From NCBI GenBank assembly GCA_020426325.1, contig JAGQQG010000003.1:59943-123942 (forward strand): a stretch of 64,000 bases of DNA, in the 5' to 3' direction. Shown here in pieces: positions 7,921 to 17,352 of this stretch (positions are counted from its first letter, which is position 1; each line of letters starts with the position of its first letter). The notes under the pieces are model-generated. The model did not search any database. It was not told the DNA's origin and worked only from the letters and a program-made list of their open reading frames with translations. Made by a program: the position numbers and the translations under genes. The stretch comes from Planctomycetaceae bacterium. Its GTDB lineage: Bacteria > Planctomycetota > Planctomycetia > Planctomycetales > Planctomycetaceae.

Positions 7921-8899
7921 CCGGCTGCGAGGGGTGAGAACCGTTTGGCTCTGCATCTGCAAACGGATTGACGTCTGATTCGTTCGGTCTCCCTTGAGGT
8001 GGCACCCCGAAGGGGGTGAAGCCACTCCCATGAGCCTGGCTTAACAACTGGCGGAATTCAATTGGCGGGCAATCGTGCTTCTCGGGGACTTGCCATGCTT
8101 GAGGAGGCTGCACGTGGTTGATCCACATATCGTGAAACTCCATCGTAAAATGCTGCTGCATGTCCGGCCAGTCCAACCGAATCGTGCGAGGCGTGACAAT
8201 GCCGGTCGCTTCATCGATGCGATGATTTCCGAGACGCGCGCTGGCAATCAGTCGGTTGTGTTTATACAAGGCATGTTCCACGACAATCCCATGACACGAG
8301 TTGACTCGGACCACTTTGCTGATGGTTTCACCATTGGGTGAGGGAATCTCCTGTACGAGTTCGACAATTGGCGAGTTGGGATTCGACCGTGAGAGCGTCA
8401 TGCCTGTTGCATCGATCGGGACCACTCCCATGACCTCCATCAGCCAGTCGGGGTGGAAGGGAACCTTCGTGAGTTGCTGGGCCATCGGCAGGTCGTCATG
8501 GCTGGCGAGGATCACATTCTTTGACCCCTTCGCCCAGAACCAGTAGTGCTCCTCATTCGATCCGACGTCCACCTGTTCGGAGCCACCGATCGGATCCGAG
8601 ACGCGGAGTCGAAAGTGATGAGGTGCTTCGACCGCGATCTTTGCCGGGACGGGGATGGGGAGTTCATGACTACTGAGTTTCACACTCGTCGAATACCACG
8701 ATTTCAGGCCAGCCTGCGATTCCGACCCGAGGATGTTTCGATTGATGTGCTGGACGATATGCTCCTTGGACGCATCAGGTGGGAGCACACACGGCGCACG
8801 GTTACTGAAGGGAGCAGGAGGGAACAGCCGGTTTTGAATCGCGCAGCCTGAGAACGCCAGCAGGGCAAGCGTCATCAGGATGAGTCGCGATTGTTTCAT
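7796..8899 (-). CDS. predicted lipoprotein, unknown function
   Basis: 367 aa. The start is the ATG at 8899 (a TTG directly before it is less likely). The N-terminus 'KQSRLILMTLALLAFSGCA' is a lipoprotein signal with the lipobox FSGC. The body (about 60-260) reads as an all-beta domain with repeated polar strands and may resemble LolA/DUF-type planctomycete lipoproteins, but I do not recognise it. The C-terminal 90 residues are low-complexity (Pro/Ser/Gln-rich) and basic at the very end ('RGLWRLPWQRPR'). This tail is what overlaps folD on the opposite strand. It lies 58 bp downstream of the 8958-9443 gene and is probably cotranscribed with it. Confidence 0.85.
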   Translation of the reverse strand: MKQSRLILMTLALLAFSGCAIQNRLFPPAPFSNRAPCVLPPDASKEHIVQHINRNILGSESQAGLKSWYSTSVKLSSHELPIPVPAKIAVEAPHHFRLRVSDPIGGSEQVDVGSNEEHYWFWAKGSKNVILASHDDLPMAQQLTKVPFHPDWLMEVMGVVPIDATGMTLSRSNPNSPIVELVQEIPSPNGETISKVVRVNSCHGIVVEHALYKHNRLIASARLGNHRIDEATGIVTPRTIRLDWPDMQQHFTMEFHDMWINHVQPPQAWQVPEKHDCPPIEFRQLLSQAHGSGFTPFGVPPQGRPNESDVNPFADAEPNGSHPSQPVIAPMSASGQQPVYSEAASQSSSVPPRRARGLWRLPWQRPR

Positions 8900-8957
8900 C
8901 AAGGATTCCGTTCCGATGCAGGGGAGGATTCCATCGCCCCTGTGGCTGCACGGTCGA

Positions 8958-9443
8958 TCAGGTGGCTGTGTTCATCTGTGTCATGAGATGGGTTTGCAGG
9001 GAATTGATTTCTTCGGCTGTCAGTTGCTGGTCGCGAACTTCAAATGGTCCCTCACCTCGACTGCCGGTCAGTTGAAGATACGCGTTGTCCCCTTCTAGAC
9101 GTGTGCCATCAAGAGACAAACGGCGTTTCTGGAGCAACAACAGGGACATGACGTAACACAGCTTCTCCTGCGCCGGATTGGCATCCTCCAGTAATTGCTG
9201 AAAGTGCTCCATCAGTGAATTGGTGTCGAGCGGTTTAGGTTTGTTGTCCTCAGGCTTGGGAACAATCGTCCGCCACTGGCCAATCATTCCCGGAGGAGAA
9301 CCCTGCCATGACTGAGGGAGATAATCCAGTCGATGCAACTCCCCATCGTCCTCGACGAGGACCGAGTAGACTAGCGAACCGGGGACCAGAGGCTCGCCAG
9401 TCGCAGCACAGTTCTTGCCAATCGGTTTGACGTGGTAGTCCAC
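8958..9443 (-). CDS. conserved hypothetical protein
   Basis: 161 aa from the GTG at 9443; no ATG is available before the in-frame stop upstream. The N-terminal half has an unusual 'KNCAATGEPLVPGSLVYSVLVEDDGE' stretch, which resembles short planctomycete proteins that begin with a C-x-x-T/S-G motif. The rest is helical ('NSLMEHFQQLLEDANPAQEKLCYVMSLLLLQKRR'). It has no signal peptide or membrane segment. It precedes the lipoprotein gene in the same direction. The function is unknown. Confidence 0.75.
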   Translation of the reverse strand: MDYHVKPIGKNCAATGEPLVPGSLVYSVLVEDDGELHRLDYLPQSWQGSPPGMIGQWRTIVPKPEDNKPKPLDTNSLMEHFQQLLEDANPAQEKLCYVMSLLLLQKRRLSLDGTRLEGDNAYLQLTGSRGEGPFEVRDQQLTAEEINSLQTHLMTQMNTAT

Positions 9444-9698
9444 AGGCCCGTTGGTCTGGAGGGTGACGGTCTCGAAGGGAGGCGGATACTATGCAATGTG
9501 CCTGAATCCAACAATAGGGGCCGAAAGTCGACATTCAGTTCGCAGAGTCGCCCACTTTGCCCGCTCACCTGAGATTCTGTTGTCATTTCCCGTTCGTTGG
9601 GAATATGCGACGGGGGAAGTGGATCATCCAAGTACAATCCTGCGGAAATGTCCCGCTGGGGAATCTATAAAATAGAGAAACTGGGTGGAGATCTACTG

Positions 9699-9974
9699 AT
9701 GAAGAAACTTTCGATGTTAGCGATGCTGTTGGGTCTGGGACTGTTCACCGTGGGATGCGGGGATACCGCCGCGCCCGTCCAAGAGGCACCCGCAAGTCCG
9801 GCAGCAGAAGCTGAAGACCATGCTCACGACGCTGATGACCACGCTCACGAGGCGGGAGAGCACGCTGAAGATGCCGTCGACGATGCCGGAGCCGCCGTGG
9901 AGGAAGCTGCTGACGCTGCTGGCGAAACAGTCGAAGAGGCAGGTGATGAAGTCAAGGAGGCTGTTGAGAACTGA
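9699..9974 (+). CDS. small acidic lipoprotein with His-rich and amphipathic-helix repeats
   Basis: 91 aa, ATG 9699 behind GGTGGAG. The leader 'KKLSMLAMLLGLGLFTVGCG' ends in the lipobox TVGC. The mature part opens with 'DHAHDADDHAHEAGEHAE', a His/Asp cluster able to bind divalent metal. It continues with degenerate 11-residue-like repeats ('DAVDDAGAAVEEAADAAGETVEEAGDEV') that look like an extended amphipathic helix, as in LEA or apolipoprotein-like proteins. It carries its own terminator (10001-10040). The role is unknown; a cell-envelope metal buffer or spacer is only a guess. Confidence 0.85.
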   Translation: MKKLSMLAMLLGLGLFTVGCGDTAAPVQEAPASPAAEAEDHAHDADDHAHEAGEHAEDAVDDAGAAVEEAADAAGETVEEAGDEVKEAVEN

Positions 9975-10000
9975 GAGACCGCTCAACGGTCATTGATATC

Positions 10001-10040
10001 AAAGCGGGTGCCCACGCAGCGGGTGCCCGCTTTGTTCGTT
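10001..10040 (+). terminator. intrinsic terminator of the small lipoprotein gene
   Basis: AAAGCGGG pairs with CCCGCTTT (10001-10008 / 10026-10033), and the inner bases extend the stem with two G-U pairs. A T-rich tail (TTTGTTCGTT) follows. The hairpin lies 26 bp after the stop codon at 9974. Confidence 0.75.
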
Positions 10041-10064
10041 ACTATTCGGGATCGGACGACTGAT

Positions 10065-10976
10065 TTGCCGCAATTGTCTCTTGAAAAACGACTTCTGACT
10101 GAACGCCCTCTCCTGTTGGATGGACCGATGGGGACGGAGTTGGCGTGCCGAGGTGTGTCCATCGATGGCTCTGACTGGTCAGCTGCCGCCATCAGTTCAG
10201 CTCCAGACGTCATCGCCGCGATTCACCGGGACTATCTGCTAGCAGGGACAGAACTTCTGACTGCGAATACCTTTCGAACCCATGCCCGCAACCTGAAGGC
10301 GATAAGGAAAGAGGGCAAAGCAGAGCAATTGACACTTCTAGCAGTGAAACTGGCGAGAGAGGCTGCTGGAGAGACTGCGTGGGTAGCAGGATCTCAGGCC
10401 CCGTTAGAGGACTGCTATCGACCAGAACGCACACCTTCGCAGAAAGAGTTGGAAACTGAGCACCATCAGATGGCGGAACATCTTGCAGCAGCCGGGGTTG
10501 ATGTCATTCTGGCAGAGACCCACCCAACGATTCGTGAAGCTGAGGCAGTCGTCCTCGCAGCTCGGAATGTTGGATTACCGGTGATGGTCAGCTTCGTCTG
10601 TGGTCGAGACGGTCGGTTGCTGTCGGGGGAATCTCTGAGTGAAGCTGCCGCAGTGGTCCTGCAGTACGGTCCACTCGCGATCCTGGTGAATTGTCTCCCC
10701 GCTGAGAGTGCAGAAGAAGCGGTCCAAGAGCTTGTGAAGGTGGCGGGGAAAACTCCTGTTGGTGTCTATGGCAATGTTGGTTTTTCGGACGCCCAGGGAC
10801 ACTGGACGCAGACCGACGCCCAGAATCCGGCAGTTTACGCCGGTCACGCTGAGATGTGGTTGTCACAGGGGGCAAAGGTCCTTGGAGGGTGTTGTGGCAC
10901 CACGCCTGAACACATCACCTTACTCCGCCGGCTGATCGAGGCAGAGCGAAATTCTGACGTGCCGAGTAGAGATTGA
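10065..10976 (+). CDS. homocysteine S-methyltransferase family protein
   Basis: About 303 aa. The Hcy-binding TIM barrel is indicated by 'LLLDGPMGTEL' at the N-terminus, 'ELLTANTFRTHA', 'ETHPTIREAEA' and zinc-ligand cysteines in 'ILVNCLP' and 'LGGCCGTTPEHI'. Members transfer a methyl group from S-methylmethionine, betaine or methyltetrahydrofolate to homocysteine; the donor here cannot be told. No ATG is available. The TTG at 10065 (PQLSLEKR) is preferred because upstream in-frame starts lie within or before the terminator hairpin at 10001-10040. Confidence 0.88.
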   Translation: MPQLSLEKRLLTERPLLLDGPMGTELACRGVSIDGSDWSAAAISSAPDVIAAIHRDYLLAGTELLTANTFRTHARNLKAIRKEGKAEQLTLLAVKLAREAAGETAWVAGSQAPLEDCYRPERTPSQKELETEHHQMAEHLAAAGVDVILAETHPTIREAEAVVLAARNVGLPVMVSFVCGRDGRLLSGESLSEAAAVVLQYGPLAILVNCLPAESAEEAVQELVKVAGKTPVGVYGNVGFSDAQGHWTQTDAQNPAVYAGHAEMWLSQGAKVLGGCCGTTPEHITLLRRLIEAERNSDVPSRD

Positions 10977-11442
10977 TCGGCACTTTACGCCGACATCGTG
11001 CCCGCGAGATGCGGGAATGTCCGAAATCGCAGTCTCTGTCTTCCCGTCGTGAATGGGTTGGGCTAACGTCCCGCTCTTCCTCTCTCGAGATTCTCGAAAA
11101 ATCCTCAATTCAATAGATACCTTTGTTGGCGTCTGTGTGCCATTCCGCACAAGACGAACCGGCCCGAATGCGGTCTCAATGAAGGTTTCGCAGTTCCTAC
11201 CTGAGACTTCCCCACGCATGAGCGGTTTCTCACGAAAAACATGGCGAAGCGAGGCAACTCTGTCGGAACAACGACCGGTCAAGGATGACCCGTCGAACGA
11301 TGTGAGCGTCCCGTTATGTTCCGTCCGATTCCGCTCGTTTCCAGCCCACAACACCGGCTCCATGATGTCTACAGCGACCGAACGACCACACCGCAGCGGA
11401 CCGGGTGACCACAGTCAGCACGACGGCTTGCGAGGTAAATGG
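10977..11442. other. intergenic region before the giant surface protein
   Basis: 466 bp. The frame of the downstream gene is open from 11053, but the translated stretch is rich in Arg and Ser, has no recognisable domain and would place the signal peptide more than 150 residues in, so I read it as leader or promoter sequence. No clear promoter element or repeat was found. Confidence 0.4.
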
Positions 11443-14400
11443 ATGAAAGCCATGAAATTGTGTGCGGCCAGGCCACGTGTCGATGAAGGTATCCCACCTG
11501 GACGTTCGACATCGAGTAGACCGCTCATCAGCTCGCTGATTTGCGTGGTGTTCTCTCTGGCGTTACTGCCTGCATTCGCATGGGCCGGCGGACCACCTGA
11601 CACGCTCAATGTTTCCGGTGTTGACTTCGACTACGGTGCCGGGCCGGGGAATGGAGCTGCAGATCCGGATTTTGAAGTGCCTGGAGGGGGATATGGTTTT
11701 CTCTCTCGGATTGGCCACATCGCGGGGAGTACGGTCGGTCGTGACGAGTCAATCACGCATATCGGCCTCGCTCCCTACTTGTTTCACGAAGAGACGATGC
11801 TGTTCAGTGATCTCCGTCTGTTTCGCACGAACGATGCTCACATTGGCGGGAGCGTGGGTCTGGGCCTCCGGCACTACCTCATTGAACAGGATGCTGTCCT
11901 TGGTTTCGCAACCTACTACGACAGCGATGACAGCCGCGGGACGATTTTCAAACAGTTGGGTGTGTCTGCAGAGTTGTTGACCAAGATGTTCGACGTACGG
12001 GCCAACGTCTACGTGCCAATCGAGGACACGGAGAAGGTGATCGGGACCAGCATCGTCTCAGGATCAGAGCGGTTTGACGAACACCTGTTGTTGTTCGACC
12101 GTCGTACGGACTTTGCTTCGGCGGCCGACGGACAGGATGTGACTGTCAGCACTCCAGTCCCGGGTGAAATCGCGGAGATGTTCAACCTGGAAGTTTCCGC
12201 AGGCGGGTATCACTATCAGGCCCGCCAGGGAGGCCTTCCGGATGTTTGGGGTTACAAGCTTCGATCGGATGCTGACGTATTCAAACGTGTTTTGCACATG
12301 TTCGTGGAGTTGACGTCCGATCGACAGTTCAACACGCGACTCATCGCCGGGGGCTCGCTGAATTACTATCACGGATTCGAAAACCGCCGTCGTCTGCAGA
12401 GTCGACAGTTCTACCGTATGTCGGAATGGGTGCGTCGTAACTACACGGTCGTGACGATCGACGACTTCACCATCGACCCCGGCGAAGTCGCACGAAATCC
12501 GGCAACTGGTGACCCGTACTACTTCGCTCATGTTCGAAATATTCCCGGAGCGGATACACCTCCACCAATTCCCGCCTCACAACCTCCGTTCTTCAACTTC
12601 CCCGATCCATTTGGTGATGGCACCGTTGATGCTCCGTTCCAGTTCATTCAGGAAGCACAGGCTGATGTCAGAGCATTACCATCGATCCTGCGTGACAACG
12701 CAATCGTATATGTCCACGGGGACTCCGAGTTTACAGGCGATGATGCAGTTGTCGTGATGCAAGACGGAGAGGTCTTGCTGGGCGAAGGTGAAGCGGACGG
12801 AGTCATTCAGACCCTCCCGGTCCTTGGTTTTGAGAATACTGACGGCGCCACTCTGCCGATTGTCATTCCGAACGGATCGGTCCCCTTGCTCGATATGGCG
12901 ACGGCGGACGCTGTCACTTTGGCTAGTGGTAACACATTCTCCGGCTTCAACATCACGAATAGCACCGGAAATGGGATGACCATGGATGGCAGCATCGGTG
13001 GGACGATCAGCGACGTGACCATCAGTGGAACGGGCGGTGACGGCATCTTCATGACGAACGCGAGCGAGCTCTTTACCTTTGAGAACGTGAGCATCAGTGA
13101 TACGACCGGAGTCGCATCCCATATCGATGGCGGATCTGCCCTGGTGAGGTACGGAACCGCTGACAACATCCTGACGATCGAGAACGCTTCCAACGAAGCA
13201 TTGCTTGTGGAGAACACAACCGGTGGATCGGTGATCTTCACCAACGCGATCATCAATGATGGTCCGGGTGGTGCCGGTATCCGATTGCTTAACAACGCAG
13301 CCACGATCACTCTGGGTGAAGCCAATATTACGGGAACCGTGTTAAGCAGTGATCCGACCAGCGTTGGAGCCGGCCTGGAAATCACCGGCGCTGCGGCCAA
13401 CACCACCTTGTTGAAGGATATCACGATCGACGATGCCAGCGGTGTCGGCTTCCTGGTAAAGGATCTTGTCGATGGTGGACGGGTCATTCCATCCGCAAAT
13501 CTGACCATCCTGAATCGCAACGACGTCGGTGCTGAGTTTGTCAACATCGACGGAATCAGTGACAACGGCGATGGAGTGCTCTTCAGTTCCGATTCCAGCC
13601 TGATCATTGGAACTCTCAACACAGCCACCGTCGATCACCCGGCGATTCGGTTCAGTTCCGGTTCGACGGGAACCGTTTCGCTAAACAACTTCTCGATTGC
13701 AAACAGTCTGGGTGAGGGCATCCTCATTGGTGATCCCACTGGGGTGAATATCAATGAACCTGGTGCACTCTTCCGCGTACTCGGCGGTGCGATCGGGTCT
13801 ATCAATGCAACCGGCCTGGACCCCACACCCGGTATCACGGGAGACACGAACCGTGCTGCCATCCTGATTGCCGGTGCTGACGGGATGGAGGACCCCACCG
13901 AGGTGAGGTCGCTGGGTACGATCCTCATGAATACGAGAGAAGGCCGCGGGTTACATATCGAGGAGACGACGGGCCTCATCAGCTTCACCGATCTGACTAT
14001 CAATAACAATGCGGCCACGCCATCCGGTTTCTCAGCACTCTTCATCAATAACACAAGCAGTACGATCTCATTCGGTGGTACTTTCGGACTGGGCAACTTC
14101 ATCGTGAATGACGCCATTGGCCCCGAACCGGCAGTCGACATCATGAATGTCGTCGCCCCAGGGAGTGTGAGGTTCAATTCGCTCAACATCATCGATGCCT
14201 CAGGCACGACCGGACTGGAGGTCACGGATACCTCAAGTCTGTTTGTGAATACCGGAGTGATCAACGTCGCGACCGGACAGGCCATCGACATTGAAAACAC
14301 CGAGATTGATGTAACCTTCCAGAGCGTCAGTTCCAGCAACAGCCCGACATTCGGGATGCGGGTTGTCAACAGCCCCGGAAGTTTCACAATCACCGGTCTC

Positions 14401-15690
14401 AACAGTGGTACTTTTGTATTAGGCACGCCCGTTCCCGTGACGTCGAGCGGTGGCGAAATCTCCGGAGCAGCGATTGCCGGGGCTCTGTTTGATTTCAACA
14501 ACATCGTGAATGTGGATGGGAACATCGTTGACTTGCAGGGTCAGGATTACACAGACAACCTGGTGGGCATCCAGGTCCAGAACATGGACGCGAACGCCAA
14601 TGATTTGCTTCGCCTGAGCACGATGCAGTTCATCGATCAAATTGATCAAAGCGTGATCGCGACGGATGTGCGGAACATCCTGATCTTCAACTCGGTCTTC
14701 ACCGACGGTGTCCTGTCGACAACGTTATTGGATGATCAGTACATCGACCTGCGGTTGGCCAATAATCCGAACAACGTACTCGACGATCCGCTCAATACGC
14801 TTGATCCAGACTTCGTGACTCATCAATGGATCATTCGGGCCAACCTGTTCGATGACGCAAATCCGCTCGGACCAAGTGACGGCATCCTCGTGCGTACTGT
14901 GGACGCAGCAGCCACGGATGCCAGCCTGGAGTTCAGATTTGATGGAGGGAACCTCTTTACAAGTTTCGATCGGACAGAAGCACTAAACTTTAGACCTTCA
15001 GCATTACGCGTGGACTGGGACGGATTCCTGTTTGCGGACGTTCGTGACAACGTCGTGAACATGAGCGGTCTGGACGGTCAGATCGGGTTTAACTTCATCA
15101 CGGAAGGCAATGAAACGACGTCTGAAATCGGAGTTGTCAGCAACACGATTACAGGTGGCAACGGAATCGACACAGAGAACACAACCGCAATCCGGTTTGA
15201 TCTCACAGGACCGAACACTGTCCTGGTGGACAACAACCTCATTGATATCCAGACAACTCCTGACGATCCGAACGACAACATCACCACGAGCGTTGGTGTG
15301 TCGAATCAGGGAATTGAGTTCCGCAGCGCGGGAGGAAGAACAAATACGTCGCTACGCAGCAACATCATCCTGATGGACGCAGGGACAGCTGTTGACGTCA
15401 GACGACTCTCCACGCCCGTCCCGGGAGTCACGTCGGTCTTTGAATACGACAACAATATCGTCGGGACGGATGGGACGATCCGTACCGATCTAATTCCCGC
15501 GCAAACTCGATTCCCCGATTTTGGACTGATCTTCACCCAAGTCACTGGCCCACTGTTCATACGTGGCAACAACAACGAAACCTTTCTCCAATTCGTAAAC
15601 GGAATTGTTCCGGACAACAATGTCTTCAGTCTGAATCCTCAGGGATCGGCAACCGGGTTTATTGAAATCAACAACACCAACTACCAATAA
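11443..15690 (+). CDS. giant outer-membrane/surface protein, inverse-autotransporter-like barrel plus beta-helix
   Basis: 1415 aa from the ATG at 11443 (GAGGT upstream). A long signal peptide ends near 'LPAFAWAGG'. Residues about 70-330 look like an inverse-autotransporter (intimin/invasin-type) beta domain: 'SVGLGLRHYLIEQDAVLGFATYYDSDD', 'GVSAELLTKMFDVRANVYVPI', 'NLEVSAGGYHYQ'. The remaining 1000 residues are a repetitive Asn/Thr/Gly/Ile-rich right-handed beta-helix ('ITNSTGNGMTMDGSIGGTISDV', 'GNTFSGFNITN') of the pectate-lyase/pertactin type. The expected location is the outer membrane with the helix exposed; an adhesion role is inferred. It is a single-gene unit. The initiator could also be the ATG at 11452. 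Confidence 0.85.
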   Translation: MKAMKLCAARPRVDEGIPPGRSTSSRPLISSLICVVFSLALLPAFAWAGGPPDTLNVSGVDFDYGAGPGNGAADPDFEVPGGGYGFLSRIGHIAGSTVGRDESITHIGLAPYLFHEETMLFSDLRLFRTNDAHIGGSVGLGLRHYLIEQDAVLGFATYYDSDDSRGTIFKQLGVSAELLTKMFDVRANVYVPIEDTEKVIGTSIVSGSERFDEHLLLFDRRTDFASAADGQDVTVSTPVPGEIAEMFNLEVSAGGYHYQARQGGLPDVWGYKLRSDADVFKRVLHMFVELTSDRQFNTRLIAGGSLNYYHGFENRRRLQSRQFYRMSEWVRRNYTVVTIDDFTIDPGEVARNPATGDPYYFAHVRNIPGADTPPPIPASQPPFFNFPDPFGDGTVDAPFQFIQEAQADVRALPSILRDNAIVYVHGDSEFTGDDAVVVMQDGEVLLGEGEADGVIQTLPVLGFENTDGATLPIVIPNGSVPLLDMATADAVTLASGNTFSGFNITNSTGNGMTMDGSIGGTISDVTISGTGGDGIFMTNASELFTFENVSISDTTGVASHIDGGSALVRYGTADNILTIENASNEALLVENTTGGSVIFTNAIINDGPGGAGIRLLNNAATITLGEANITGTVLSSDPTSVGAGLEITGAAANTTLLKDITIDDASGVGFLVKDLVDGGRVIPSANLTILNRNDVGAEFVNIDGISDNGDGVLFSSDSSLIIGTLNTATVDHPAIRFSSGSTGTVSLNNFSIANSLGEGILIGDPTGVNINEPGALFRVLGGAIGSINATGLDPTPGITGDTNRAAILIAGADGMEDPTEVRSLGTILMNTREGRGLHIEETTGLISFTDLTINNNAATPSGFSALFINNTSSTISFGGTFGLGNFIVNDAIGPEPAVDIMNVVAPGSVRFNSLNIIDASGTTGLEVTDTSSLFVNTGVINVATGQAIDIENTEIDVTFQSVSSSNSPTFGMRVVNSPGSFTITGLNSGTFVLGTPVPVTSSGGEISGAAIAGALFDFNNIVNVDGNIVDLQGQDYTDNLVGIQVQNMDANANDLLRLSTMQFIDQIDQSVIATDVRNILIFNSVFTDGVLSTTLLDDQYIDLRLANNPNNVLDDPLNTLDPDFVTHQWIIRANLFDDANPLGPSDGILVRTVDAAATDASLEFRFDGGNLFTSFDRTEALNFRPSALRVDWDGFLFADVRDNVVNMSGLDGQIGFNFITEGNETTSEIGVVSNTITGGNGIDTENTTAIRFDLTGPNTVLVDNNLIDIQTTPDDPNDNITTSVGVSNQGIEFRSAGGRTNTSLRSNIILMDAGTAVDVRRLSTPVPGVTSVFEYDNNIVGTDGTIRTDLIPAQTRFPDFGLIFTQVTGPLFIRGNNNETFLQFVNGIVPDNNVFSLNPQGSATGFIEINNTNYQ

Positions 15691-15767
15691 CGGTCATGAA
15701 CCTTTGCATCGTCCGCGTGTCTCGATTGTTGACACCGCTATCGTGCGAGTGTAGAAGAGAGGTACGG

Positions 15768-15840
15768 GCCCCCATCGTCTAGAGGCCCAGGACATTGGAT
15801 TCTCAGTCCAAAGACAGGGGTTCAAATCCCCTTGGGGGTA
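15768..15840 (+). tRNA. tRNA-Glu (anticodon CUC)
   Basis: A full cloverleaf can be folded. The acceptor GCCCCCA pairs with TGGGGGT (first pair G-U), with discriminator A at 15840. The D-arm is GTC/GAC with TAGAGGCCCAG. The anticodon stem TTGGA/TCCAA encloses the loop TTCTCAG, giving anticodon CTC. The variable region is AGAC, and the T-arm AGGGG/CCCCT holds TTCAAAT. The 3' CCA is not encoded. Confidence 0.95.
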
Positions 15841-15885
15841 CTTGGCGGTCGAACCGTCCGAAGCTCGACCTGCAAACAGGAAAAT

Positions 15886-15920
15886 ACCCCGGTTGTTCCC
15901 AACAGCCGGGGTGTTTGATT
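15886..15920. terminator. bidirectional terminator between tRNA-Glu and pgi
   Basis: The ACCCCGGTTGTT / AACAGCCGGGGT hairpin (15886-15912) has one G-U pair and is flanked by A-rich sequence on the left and GTTTGATTT on the right. It lies between the tRNA and the convergent pgi, so it could stop transcripts from both sides. Confidence 0.7.
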
Positions 15921-15927
15921 TCCACTC

Positions 15928-17313
15928 TTAACCGAACAGGATCTCTCCCATGTTCCGCTTATAGTCCTCGACTCCCGGTTGGCCGTACGGGTTGATGCCA
16001 ATCAACCGACCCTCGACGACAGTGGCCAGCATCAGCATTTGCAGGAGTTGACCGAGCGTGTGGGCATCGAGTCGAGAGAGATGCAGATCCGCGGTGGGTC
16101 GTTTGTCGTCCGCATAAGCCTTATTGGTGCCTTGAATGGCAGCAGCCAACAGTGAAGGAACTCCGCGTCCTGCAAGGCGATTGAGCTGATCTTGATCAAG
16201 CGATTCCGGGACATGCGGCAACTCGACCGGATTCGTTGAGGGAGAACCGATGATGACGTTGGTGATCAGCTTGTCGCGGGATCCCTGCTGATGTTGCTGG
16301 CCACGACTGTGCAGATCACGTGTGTTTACCCCCGTGATTGGGGTCGCCCCGCGCTCGTGTTTGCCCAGGCTTTCGGACAGGAGTTGATCATACCACAGCC
16401 CGACAGCTTCCAGACGGTTGCCCCACGTGGAGAGAACCCGGATGTTCATGCCTCGGTCCCGTTCCAGGAGATGGCAGGTGGCGACATAGTCGAGGACAGG
16501 GTTCTCCCCAATCGGAGCACTGCGGAAGAGTTCCGTCATCTCGGCTGCCCCCTGGAGGATTTGACGAACATCCATTCCCAAGACAGCAGCCGGGTAGAGT
16601 CCGACCGGAGTGAAGACCGAGTATCGCCCTCCAATGCCATCCGGCACGGGGAAGATGTCCTTGTATCCGCGTTCATTTGAGAATTGCCGCAGTTTGCCTT
16701 CTTCACCCGTGATGGGGACCACGAGTTTTCTGCTGCGTTTGGCATCCGCCCCGTAGAACTCTTCGAGAGCCTGCCGGAAGATACGGAACGCCGCTGCCGT
16801 CTCAAGGGTGCCGCCCGATTTGCTGATGACGACGATCCCCCAGCGATGCTTGAGTTTTTCCGGATCACGACAACGAAGTTTCAGCAACTCCAGCAAACCT
16901 GCGACAGTGTCGTTGTCGAGGTTGTTTCCCTCGTAATACAGACGAGGCACATTGCCCCGGTCCTCTCGGTTGAGTTCGTTGTGATAGGGATGACACAGGC
17001 CTTCAAAAAGTGCCCGCAGTCCCATGTAGGACCCGCCGATACCCAGCAGCACGAGTCGATCGATGTCGTCCCGCAACCGCTCAGCGGATGCAATCATCGT
17101 GTCGAGTTCGGGTGAGCCGAGCAGTTGCTCAGGGTAGGGAATAAACCCTGCATCGAGTGGTTGTTTGTCCTTGGGAATGTCCTCTGAAGCCATCAGATCG
17201 ACGTCGGCCAGGGTCTCTGCTCTCGCAGCCTGTAACGGCTCAATGAGAGCATCCCAGGCGGAGTCGTCGATCAGTTTTCTTGCAGCGGTCGGGTCGTATC
17301 GCAGGTTGCTCAT
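15928..17313 (-). CDS. pgi: glucose-6-phosphate isomerase
   Basis: 461 aa. Pgi interconverts glucose-6-phosphate and fructose-6-phosphate in the cytosol. SIS-domain signatures are 'VLLGIGGSYMGLRALFEG', 'IVVISKSGGTLETAAAFRIF' and, near the C-terminus, 'TGVNTRDLHSRGQQHQQG' with the catalytic His region. The length matches the shorter bacterial/Bacillus-type Pgi rather than the 550-aa E. coli form. It lies 39 bp downstream of pyrE in the same direction, so the two are probably cotranscribed. Confidence 0.97.
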   Translation of the reverse strand: MSNLRYDPTAARKLIDDSAWDALIEPLQAARAETLADVDLMASEDIPKDKQPLDAGFIPYPEQLLGSPELDTMIASAERLRDDIDRLVLLGIGGSYMGLRALFEGLCHPYHNELNREDRGNVPRLYYEGNNLDNDTVAGLLELLKLRCRDPEKLKHRWGIVVISKSGGTLETAAAFRIFRQALEEFYGADAKRSRKLVVPITGEEGKLRQFSNERGYKDIFPVPDGIGGRYSVFTPVGLYPAAVLGMDVRQILQGAAEMTELFRSAPIGENPVLDYVATCHLLERDRGMNIRVLSTWGNRLEAVGLWYDQLLSESLGKHERGATPITGVNTRDLHSRGQQHQQGSRDKLITNVIIGSPSTNPVELPHVPESLDQDQLNRLAGRGVPSLLAAAIQGTNKAYADDKRPTADLHLSRLDAHTLGQLLQMLMLATVVEGRLIGINPYGQPGVEDYKRNMGEILFG

Positions 17314-17352
17314 TTTTGCTCCAAGGTTGAAGGCTGTTTCGCACTCGATACA

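Noticed and set aside
11053..11442. 5' extension of the giant protein frame
   Set aside because: Arg/Ser-rich, without domain, and it would place the signal peptide more than 150 residues inside the protein.
13635..14525. Long minus-strand frame inside the giant surface protein
   Set aside because: It is Pro/Ser/Ala-rich with no family, as expected for the complement of the Asn/Thr-rich beta-helix codons.
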